From Ixodes scapularis (Eukaryota > Arthropoda > Arachnida > Ixodida > Ixodidae), in contig NW_024609836.1 of the NCBI RefSeq assembly GCF_016920785.2, positions 11,872,018 through 11,936,017 of the forward strand: a stretch of 64,000 bases of DNA, given 5' to 3'. The notes under the pieces are model-generated. The model was not told the DNA's origin. It searched no databases and saw only the letters and a program-made list of their open reading frames with translations. The position numbers and the translations under genes were made by a program. Every line of letters begins with the position of its first letter. Positions within the stretch are counted from its first letter, which is position 1. Positions 55,625 through 64,000 of this stretch are shown in pieces.

Positions 55625-56807
55625 GTCCACGCACTCTGGAGACCTCCTTGTTGAGGTGGATACAAAACTTCAAAGCGAAGCTTTATGTAAGCTAACAAAC
55701 ATTGTAGATGTGAAAGTGTCGGTGAGTCCTCACCGCACACTCAACACCATCCGTGGAGTTCTTTCCGAGGACGACCTCCTGGAAACAAGTGAAGAAGAAC
55801 TCCTTGAAGGACTTAAAGTCGCCGGTGTTGTCGCCGCAAAACGCATAATGTTCCGAAAAGATGGCAGAGAAACCCCATCAAGACACGTCATCCTGACCTT
55901 TGAGAAACATGCTCTTCCCGCAACAATCAAAGCAGGCTACCTCAACTGCCGCATTCGTCCCTACATCCCCAACCCGCAACGATGTTTCCGCTGCCAACGA
56001 TTTGGCCACAGTTCACGGAGTTGCAGAGGAAAAGAGATTTGTGCGAAGTGCGGAGGGCAGGACCACGTCGCTGACATCTGCGACGCAGTGGCCCGCTGCA
56101 GTAACTGCAGTGGACCACACCCAGCCTACTCCCGCACCTGCCCTCTGTGGAAACAAGAAAAAGAAATTCTTTCACTAAAAGCCAAGGAAAATATCACATA
56201 TCCAGAGGCTAAGAAAAGGTTGTCGTTTCTCTCAAAGGGAGGCTATGCCGAGGTGGTGGGCAGGGGCCCTGCACCACGCTCGGAGTCGAGGGCCACCCAG
56301 GTCTCGCCAGAGATGCTGGCAGTGGCCCTCAAGGCCCCAACTCCTGAACGCAGGCAGCTGCCCCCTCAGACACCTCGAGGGAGCACGCAAGCTGCCCTCT
56401 CACAGAGTGGGACGGCGGCAGCCGTGCCCACTGTCCCTCCTGGACCCTCCCTGAGGGACAAGGAGCGAAGCCCTCGCTCCAACTCGCTTGGGAGGGGCTT
56501 TTCTTCTTGGGAGCGGCGCGCCTCTCGCACCGCCCCTGGCTCTAATGGAGTGGAACCGATGGAGCAGGACAATTTGCCCGGCTCCTCCTCCACTCCTCCC
56601 TGTGGATCGGGCCGAGGGCGGCAACCGCCCTCTCGAACACCCGATCAACCGAAGCCTGCAGGCAAACCCGCCTGCGAAACTAGGGAGATGGAAGTAGCAG
56701 CTGAGGCTGCTGATCCATTCACAAACCTGTCTGACTTCGAAGACACGGATTGGCAGACCCCAAAACCCAAGAACAAAGCAAAAACGCCTGTTAAGCCTCC
56801 GAAATGA
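55625..56807 (+). pseudogene. E10 ORF1, N-terminally deleted gag-like protein
   Basis: The frame runs without ATG from leader sequence into HSGDLLVEVDTK, so the first roughly 75-80 residues and the start codon are gone. The rest is open: HRTLNTIRGVLSEDDLLET, three complete knuckles (CFRCQRFGHSSRSC, CAKCGGQDHVADIC, CSNCSGPHPAYSRTC), Ser/Pro/Arg-rich region, and EDTDWQ with the Lys-rich end KTPVKPPK. The first usable internal ATG would leave a much shorter protein. Confidence 0.83.
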
Positions 56808-57047
56808 ACCCTCTACCCAAGGCATTTAATTTCACCCCATGCATTTTTCTTCATGTATATACCCCATATATTTTAATTCTGGAGCTCTCCAATTTCACAT
56901 TGTCTACTTTTTTATGTGTATTGCATTGTGATAAATATTTTGAGATCAGAATAAACTTGCTTTTTAATATTAATTTTATTATTCAGTTTTAGCGATTTTA
57001 AAATTTGGTCCACATTCTTAACGCCCCTTTTAGCTTAGCACATTTTT
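56808..57047 (+). other. E10 ORF1-ORF2 spacer
   Basis: A 240-nt AT-rich spacer, two to four times longer than in the other copies (56-106 nt). No motif seen. Confidence 0.5.
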
Positions 57048-60000
57048 ATGGCAGGAGGCTTTTTACAGTGGAATTGCAGAGGACTTTTTCACAACCTGGA
57101 TTATGTTTACTCCTTGCTTCAGGAGTACACACCCTCTGCAGTATGTCTCCAGGAGACATATTTGGGACCGTCGAATAGTAATTTCCTGCGATCATTTCAA
57201 GTCTTTCGCAAAGATCGCATAACAACGTCTGGCAGTTCCGGAGGAGTTGCCATTGTTGTGGATGGAATGGTACCAGCTGTTGAAATTTCTTTGAACACTT
57301 CTCTGGAGGCTGTCGCAGTACGGCTGAAGTTAGATCGCCTTATTAGCATATGCTCCCTCTACATACCCCCTTCATCTTCCCTGACACTGACCGATCTTGC
57401 ACGCCTTGCAGACCAGCTTCCAGAACCCTATGTTCTCCTAGGAGATTTTAATGCCCACAATCTGCTCTGGGGAAGTCAACGGGTCGACAGCCGAGGATCT
57501 GTTATAGAAAGGTTTCTCTCCCGAAGAGCTGCCAGTCTCCTAAATACTGGTGAGGCCACATATTTCAGCTCAACTCACCACTCCTTTTCCTGCATTGACC
57601 TATCCATTGTTTCTTCATCCATGTTTACAAATTTTACCTGGACTGTCCTGAACAACCCACGTGGCAGTGACCACTTCCCTATCCGTCTCATCCCCACAGA
57701 GCCCCCACCTATTCTCCCCTGTTGCCCTCCTCGATGGAAACTTTCTATAGCAAACTGGGAACTTTTCCAGGAATGTGTAACGTCGTCTGTCCTGCCTGTA
57801 GCACACTCTATTGAAGAAGAAAATGAAATCATCACAACTGCCATTGTTGATGCAGCTCTTGCTGCTATTCCACAAACCTCGGGTAAGCTACCCAAGCGCC
57901 CAAAGCCTTGGTGGGATAGGGAGTGCCGAAAGTCCAGAAATCGCCAGAATTGTGCTTGGGCAAAGTTTCGGCGGTATCCCACCCCCACAAACCTTCTCGC
58001 ATTCAAGCGCCTGCGAGCAGAAGCCCGACGCGTCAGGAGACAAGCGAAACGCTGTTCCTTTCACTCGTATACTTGCTCCATTAATGGTTTCGCTCCAGCC
58101 AAAATTGTATGGGACAGGGTAAGGCGAATGGATGGTGATTACGCCCACTTTTCAATTCCCCTGCTATCAGCCGACGATGGAGAGGCGTTTTCATCTTTGC
58201 AGGAACAGGCTGATGCACTGGGTAGACATTTTGCGGAGGTCTCCAGCTCTAAGAATTATACGGAAAAGTTTTTACGCTTTAAAACCAAAGCTGAGAAGGT
58301 CCCAATCCGCCGATCTGATAGCTGTGCCGAAGAATATGACCGGCCTTTTACTCTTACTGAGCTGCGTCGAGTCATTGCCACAGCAAAAGCAACATCTCCC
58401 GGGGTTGATGACATTCATTACACTATGATTTCCCATCTGCCTGAAGCATTCCTCGTCATTCTCCTCCAGTTTTTCAATAGAGTGTGGGCAGAGGGGAAGC
58501 TGCCGAGCGTGTGGAAAAAGGCGATTGTCATCCCTATCTTCAAACCGGGAAAAGACAGAACTAAAGCCTCCAGCTATAGGCCTATAGCCCTGACTAGCTG
58601 CCTGGGAAAGACATTCGAGCGGCTGGTTAACAATAGGCTTATCTTCATTCTTGAAGAGAACTCGCTTTTAAGCAATTTACAGTGTGGCTTTCGTGCCGCC
58701 AGGTCCACTGCCGACCACCTCGTACGATTGGAAACGGCCATCCGAGAGGCCTTTATAAACAAGCAGTTCTGCCTTTCAGTATTTTTTGACCTTGAAAAGG
58801 CTTACGATACCACTTGGCTGTACGGTATCCTTCAAGACCTTATCAAGATGAATATTGGCGGAAATAAGTTTAATTGCATTGCAGACTTTTTGCAGGATCG
58901 CACCTTTCAGGTGCGATTGGGAACAACCCTTTCGTCATGTTTCATCCAGGAGAATGGAGTCCCACAAGGATGTGTCCTGAGCGTTACCCTCTTTCTTATT
59001 AAAATCAACTCTCTGTCCCGAGCAATACCACCTTCGGTCTCCTACTCGCTTTATGTTGATGACGTCCAGGTCTGCTTTTCGTCATGTAATTTAGCTATCT
59101 GTGAGCGCCAAATCCAAGTAACCATTAATAAAATGAGTAAATGGGCTGATGAGAACGGTTTCAAGTTTTCTGCTGAGAAGACCGAGGCTGTTTGCTTCTC
59201 TCGGAGAAGGGGAATGTTTCCCGAACCATCGCTTCTCATAAATGGCACACCCCTTCCTGTCCGACCGGAACACAGGTTCCTCGGTGTGACGTTTGACAGC
59301 AAGCTTACTTTCGGCCCCCATATCAAGGCACTGAAACTGAAATGCCAGCAGAAACTAAACATTTTAAAAGTTCTTTCACATCGCACCTGGGGCGCGGACA
59401 GGGTATGTCTTTTACGAATTTACAGGGCTGTAGTGCGCTCTACCCTGGATTATGGAAGCCTTGTTTACGGATCTGCGAAACCATCCACCCTCAAGATGCT
59501 TGATCCTATTCACCACCAGGGGATCCGTTTGGCAACGGGGGCATTCCGTACGTCGCCGGTACTTAGCCTGTACGCTGAATCGCATGAGTGCTCGCTCGAG
59601 AGACGTAGACTTTTTCTTGCTGTTCAATACTTTCTAAGACTCCGTTCTTTTCCGCAAAATCCTGCTTATGAAATAATTAAAAATATAAACTATGAGCGCT
59701 TATTTCAGCACAAACCATCTATAACCCCTCCCTTTTCACTACGTGTAAGAATTGCTACAGAACAATACAATTTTGATACTCTCTCTCTCCTGTCCTTGAA
59801 ATTCAACAAAGAACTGCACCCTGGAAAGTTGCCAATACTTGTTGTAATCTTTCTTTGACCAAGCACAAAAAAGATACAGTTGACCCTAGTGTTCTCAGGC
59901 AAGAATTCCTAGAGCTGTGTACCTCGTACAATGGCTACAAGCACTTCTTTACGGATGGATCAAAAACCACAGACTACGTTGGCTGTGCTGCTATCGGCGA

Positions 60001-60134
60001 GGGCTACAGATCTATAAAAAGGTTAAACAAAAATGCCTCAATTTTTACTGCTGAGCTTTGTGGTCTGATAACTGCAGTTGACCACATTGTCAGACATCGA
60101 TATAGAAAGTGTGTCATTTTCTCCGACTCTCTGA
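57048..60134 (+). pseudogene. E10 ORF2, long open endonuclease-RT, cut in RNase H
   Basis: Open for 936 codons (57048-59858): FLQWNCRGLFHNLDY, LQETYL, VLLGDFNAHN, RGSDHFPIRL, linker with KPWWDRECRKSR, RT with SYRPIALTSCLGKTFERL, FFDLEKAYDTTW, GVPQGCVLSVTLF and YVDDVQVCFSS. A frameshift at a CT repeat near 59780-59790 takes the frame off. The RNase H continues one frame over (FFTDGSKTTDYVGC, FTAELCGLITAVDH, VIFSDSL), until E11 interrupts it at 60135. The RT and endonuclease motifs all look intact. Confidence 0.88.
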
Positions 60135-60674
60135 CCCCGCAGGGGGCACCTGTGAAAGCAGGTGTTTGGAGAGTGGCGTCTCCACGGACCCCAAGCCATG
60201 CGGGTTCGCCCGCCCACGTCTGGCTGTGCGTGGCTTTCCCGTGTCTGGGGAAAAGGGCATCCTGGCGGTTGAGCCGAGCCCGGGGTAGGTTTGGACCCTT
60301 CGGGGCCCCCCGGGCGAAGCAATACACCACTTCGGCCCCCGCTTCTCATAGACGGGAGTCGTGGTAAGGCCCGGCCAGGATGATTCAGTCTAGTCGCCAC
60401 TTCTACTATCCCCTCTCTACTTTCACCCTTGTCTTCTCCTCCTTTTCACTCTTCTCATTTCTCTTCTTTCCTTTTTCAACTTCTCTGGCGGCAAGGGCTA
60501 ACCTTGGGTGGCGACAGACCCCTTGTCCAGAACCACACTTGGGTATAGTTCCTGGGCAGTGCTAATAGCATAACGTTTCCAGCAAAGCTTTTTTTGTTAT
60601 GGTGCGTTATCTATTCCCTTGTTGGGCTCCGTGGTGGGCGGCACACCACAGGTTCCGAACCAACTTCGCCTCTT
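60135..60674 (+). promoter_or_regulatory. E11 leader: one structured unit, pyrimidine tract, upstream ATG
   Basis: Unit 60135-60204, nearly identical to that of E10. Pyrimidine-rich stretch near 60400-60480, GGCGGCAAGGGC near 60487, and the conserved upstream ATG at 60599 opening MVRYLFPCWAPWWA. Confidence 0.55.
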
Positions 60675-62069
60675 ATGGCAACCCCCCAAACCAAAACCCC
60701 CAGTTCTGGACGTGCCGCTAAGAGGCATCGTCCCGAACGAACTGTCATAGTAAAAGATAAAGATGATGAAACATTTTCCAGATTCATGGTGATTCACTCT
60801 GAGGTCCCTGACAAACCTCTCTCTAAGATGTCACCGTTTCTTGTAGCGAAGGTTCTTGACAGCCAGATTGGTGCTGATTACAAGGCAAAGAAACTGCATT
60901 CTGGTGATCTTCTTGTAGAAGTTGCCAAAAAGTCCCAGAGCATTACGCTTCTGAAATTGACATCCCTAGGTGACATACAGGTAACAGTGAGCACACATAG
61001 AACCCTCAACACCATTCGAGGGGTGATTTCAGAAGATGATCTTCTTTCCAGTAGTGAAGATGAGATCTTGGAAGGCCTGCGGGCATCTAGAGTAGTGGCG
61101 GTCAAACGCATTATGACGAGGCGTGACGGTGCAGAGGTGAGAACTAAACACCTTATCCTGACGTTCGAACGTCACACGCTTCCTGCACTCGTCAAAGCTG
61201 GCTACTTGAATTGTCGTGTCAGACCGTATGTCCCGAACCCACAGCGATGCTTCCGTTGCCATCGTTTTGGTCACGGGTCGCGCAGCTGTCGGGGGAGGGA
61301 GACATGTGCAAAGTGTGGGAGCCACGACCATGTGGCCGACGTCTGTGAAGATCCAGTTGCTTGCGCGAACTGCAAGGGTTCTCACCCTGCTTACTGTCGG
61401 TCCTGCCCGCTGTGGCGACAAGAAAAGGAAATCCTTACCTTACGAGCCAAAGAGAACCTATCGTACCCTGAAGCAAAACAAAGGTTTTCCTTCATTTCTA
61501 AAGGTACCTACTCCGACGCGGTGCGCAGGGGCCCTGCACTACGTACGGAGTCCAGGGCTACTCAGTTCTCTCTTGAGGACTTGGCAGGCCCCTCTCAGGC
61601 CCCGAAACAACCTGCGGGGAAGCAGGGTGCCCCAGCTAACGCTGGGAACACACAGACTCCCCAGTCGATTCAGGCACGACCTCCGGCTGACCGGCAGCCT
61701 CGTGCCAGTAGCTCTTCTCAAGGTGGAGAGCGAGGCCGTCGTTCAAATCCCTCGGAGGCGGCCCGCCTTGTTTCGGAGCAACAGGGCCCACCTGCTGCTC
61801 CATCAACGTCAAAAGACGAAAGTGTGAATGTGGGAGGGTCTCGGCCTGGTACGTCGAAGACTTCTTCGGCGGGGTCTGGCCGTGGCCGGAAACTCGTGGT
61901 CCAGGTCTCCGACCACGTCGGAACTGGCAAACCTGCGTCCAAGGTTCAGGATGCAGAGGGAGCTGTTGACATTGCCGACTCTTCAGCTCCTTCCTCGGAT
62001 CAGGAGGACATGGAATGGCAAACTACTAAATCAAAACAAAAAGGAAAAAAGCCGGTGGTTCCTCCTTAG
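60675..62069 (+). CDS. E11 ORF1, gag-like zinc-knuckle protein (intact)
   Basis: Open ORF1 of 464 aa from the ATG at 60675 (MATPQTKTPSSG), the start shared with E9. An in-frame start at 60594 lies in leader sequence and is less likely. Conserved N-terminal half (MSPFLVAKVLDSQIG, KLHSGDLLVEVA, HRTLNTIRGVISEDDLL). Three complete knuckles: CFRCHRFGHGSRSC, CAKCGSHDHVADVC, CANCKGSHPAYCRSC. A Ser/Pro/Gln-rich region, then EDMEWQ and a Lys-rich end KKPVVPP. It probably binds element RNA. ORF2 follows after 56 nt, the shortest spacer seen. Confidence 0.88.
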   Translation: MATPQTKTPSSGRAAKRHRPERTVIVKDKDDETFSRFMVIHSEVPDKPLSKMSPFLVAKVLDSQIGADYKAKKLHSGDLLVEVAKKSQSITLLKLTSLGDIQVTVSTHRTLNTIRGVISEDDLLSSSEDEILEGLRASRVVAVKRIMTRRDGAEVRTKHLILTFERHTLPALVKAGYLNCRVRPYVPNPQRCFRCHRFGHGSRSCRGRETCAKCGSHDHVADVCEDPVACANCKGSHPAYCRSCPLWRQEKEILTLRAKENLSYPEAKQRFSFISKGTYSDAVRRGPALRTESRATQFSLEDLAGPSQAPKQPAGKQGAPANAGNTQTPQSIQARPPADRQPRASSSSQGGERGRRSNPSEAARLVSEQQGPPAAPSTSKDESVNVGGSRPGTSKTSSAGSGRGRKLVVQVSDHVGTGKPASKVQDAEGAVDIADSSAPSSDQEDMEWQTTKSKQKGKKPVVPP

Positions 62070-62125
62070 TGTGTAGCACATGTAGGATTGCTTTAATTCA
62101 TTTATGAAATCTTTAATCCTTTAAA

Positions 62126-64000
62126 ATGGGCTGTGTAATTCTTCAGTGGAACTGCCGTGGCTTATTCACTAACCTTGCAGATGTTGAGTTCCTTTTAGAA
62201 GAGTATAAGGCATCTGCCTTATGCTTGCAGGAAACACACTTAAATACATCTCAGACTAACTTTCTGAGACGCTATAGTGTGTTTCGTAAAGACCGCCCTA
62301 GCATGTCCATTTCTTGTGGCGGCGTTGCGGTGGTGCTTCCAAAACATATTCCATGTGCAGAGGTTCCGCTTCAGACGCCACTCGAAGCTATCGCTGTTCG
62401 TCTCTTGTTGCATAAAGCTATAACTGTATGTTCAGTGTATTTTCCACCTTCTCTTTCTCTGAAGCGACAAGATCTCGACTCTCTTTTAAGCCAGCTTCCA
62501 GAGCCCTTTCTTTTACTCGGTGATTTTAACGCACATAGTACCCTCTGGGGAAGTGATCATACAGATACACGTGGAACGATAATCGAATCCATATTATTTT
62601 CACAGTCATTATGCATTTTTAATACTGGCCATCCTACATATTTTAGTCCTTCATCCTTGTCATCTACATGCATCGATCTTTCTATTGGCAGCGCAGATCT
62701 GCTGCCCGATTTTTCATGGACTGTTGATGAAAATATCCATGGAAGTGACCACTTCCCCATTATTTTAAAATGTAACGACACTCCGCAGTCTTCACCTACG
62801 CGCCATCCACGCTGGAAGTTTGAAAAAGCAGACTGGAGCCTTTTTAAGCAGTCATCACTCCTGGCCTGTTCTCGCCTCGATCAGCTTTCGATTGATGAGC
62901 TCAGCCATTTTTTAACATCTCATATTCTCACTGCAGCGTCACTCTCAATCCCTCGGTCATCTGGACAGCTCCCTAGACGACCGAAGCCATGGTGGAATGA
63001 AGACTGTAAAGAGAGTCGCAAACAGCAAAACAAAGCTTGGAGTGTTCTAAGACGTTATCCAACTCGGGACAACCTGATATCTTTCCGAAAAATGAAAGCT
63101 CGTGCTAGGTACATTCGTCGGAAAGCGAAACGCGAGAGCTGGCAAAAATATGCTTCCTCTATCAATAGTAGTACTTCTTCCAAGGAGGTATGGGACAGGA
63201 TTCATGAAGTAAATGGCTCATATCATGCTTTCACTATTCCACTTCTTTCCAGAAATGGAAAATGCCCAAGCAATCTTGAAGAGCAGGGCAACATCCTTGG
63301 CGAGCATTTTGAATTCATTTCCAGCTCGCAGCATTACTCGCCTGCTTTTCTGCAACATAAAAGGAAAGCTGAAAGTATGGTAGTGAAAACATCTGGTGGT
63401 GAACGCGAAGCTTATAATGCCCCCTTTACCTTGCACGAACTGAACATAGTGCTCCAAAACTGTAAGTCATCGGCTCCTGGTCCAGATGGTATTCATTATT
63501 ATATGCTTCAACATCTCCATCCTTCCACACTTAATATTGTTTTATACCTTTTAATCGTATTTGGTTTGAGGGCTACTTTCCATTGGACTGGAGAATGGCA
63601 ACAATCATACCCATACTCAAGCCCGGTAAGGATCCATCCTGTGCAGCTAGTTATAGGCCTATCGCTTTGACTAGCTGCTTTGGAAAGACTCTTGAACGAA
63701 TAATTAACAAAAGATTGATGTATTTCCTTGAACTAAATAGACATCTAGATGTCAACCAATGCGGCTATCGTTCGTCTCGGTCCACTCTTGACCATTTAGT
63801 ACGGCTGGAGACAGTCGTGCGTGAGGCCTTCGTTCACAGACAACATTGCCTATCTGTATTTTTTGACCTCGAAAAAGCCTACGATACAGCCTGGCGTTTT
63901 GGTACACTGAGAGACTTGTATGATATGGGTATCCGTGGTCGAATGCTTCGTACCATTGAGAGCTACCTCAGCAGGCGCACCTTTCGTGTTCAGATAGGAA
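62126..64000 (+). pseudogene. E11 ORF2, endonuclease and RT part, one frameshift
   Basis: Open from ATG (ILQWNCRGLFTNLAD) through LQETHL, LLLGDFNAHS, GSDHFPIILK, linker KPWWNEDCKESRKQQNKAW, and RT start APGPDGIHYYML. A one-base loss in a T run near 63551 (four Ts where E9 has five) shifts the frame. The RT continues one frame over: SYRPIALTSCFGKTLER, YRSSRSTLDHLVRLE, FFDLEKAYDTAW, up to the window end. Catalytic residues so far are kept. The 3' part lies outside. Confidence 0.88.

Larger units (their letters stand above)
55236..60134 (+). mobile_element. E10: retrotransposon in a CR1-like LINE, cut by E11
   Basis: Leader start at 55236, an internal deletion joining leader to ORF1, ORF2 up to the RNase H, where E11 enters at 60135. 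The 3' end lies beyond the window. Confidence 0.85.
60135..64000 (+). mobile_element. E11: retrotransposon inserted in E10, runs off the window
   Basis: Leader start CCCCGCAGGGGG at 60135, directly after the E10 RNase H motif FSDSL. ORF1 is intact; ORF2 is present to the RT palm at the window end. Closest relative in the window is E9. Confidence 0.88.

Overview
The window is a eukaryotic, intergenic, repeat-dense stretch. I see no host gene in it. The family set (an APE/RT/RNase H retrotransposon with YVDD RT and three zinc knuckles, Ty3/gypsy, a FLYWCH-MULE, CR1/L2-like and tRNA-SINE remnants) suggests an arthropod, most likely a tick or other chelicerate. That assignment is from memory of similar families and is an inference.

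Most of the window is eleven copies (called E1-E11 here) of one I/Jockey-group non-LTR retrotransposon family, all on the + strand and repeatedly inserted into one another. A full copy is about 6 kb. It has a structured GC-rich 5' leader starting CCCCGCAGGGGG, a pyrimidine-rich tract, a conserved upstream AUG, ORF1 (gag-like, zinc knuckles), ORF2 (endonuclease-RT-RNase H-CCHC), a 3' hairpin GGCGCA...TGCGCC, and a short microsatellite tail.

Layout: E1 1-4710 (5' end outside window); E2 remnants 4711-5085; E3 5086-7748 plus 13819-17198, split by E4 7749-13804 with a 14-bp target duplication; E5 3' remnant 17199-18320; E6 18325-29241, split between ORF1 and ORF2 by a 5.45-kb DNA transposon (19849-25300) with ~0.9-kb inverted repeats, a TGTA target duplication and an unusual transposase gene; Ty3/gypsy 3' half with its 3' LTR 29242-31438; unassigned DNA 31439-32233; E7 32234-38451 (a 289-bp insert in ORF1); E8 38452-40778 (5'-truncated); a decayed minus-strand LINE of another lineage ~40875-42560; a FLYWCH/MULE DNA transposon 42795-45901 with a 9-bp target duplication, containing a 511-bp palindrome; unassigned 45911-47161; E9 47162-52984; a possible minus-strand tRNA-SINE near 53080-53240; a CR1/L2-like LINE fragment 53840-55235; E10 55236-60134 inserted in that LINE; and E11 from 60135 to the window end, inserted in the RNase H domain of E10.

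Nearly every copy carries frameshifts, stops or catalytic substitutions. E3 ORF1 and E11 ORF1 are the open genes. E4 is the best complete copy, with two nonsense codons in ORF2 and one ORF1 frameshift. The most interesting signals are the long-TIR DNA transposon and the repeated 5' RNA fold, whose two hairpins show compensatory changes between copies.
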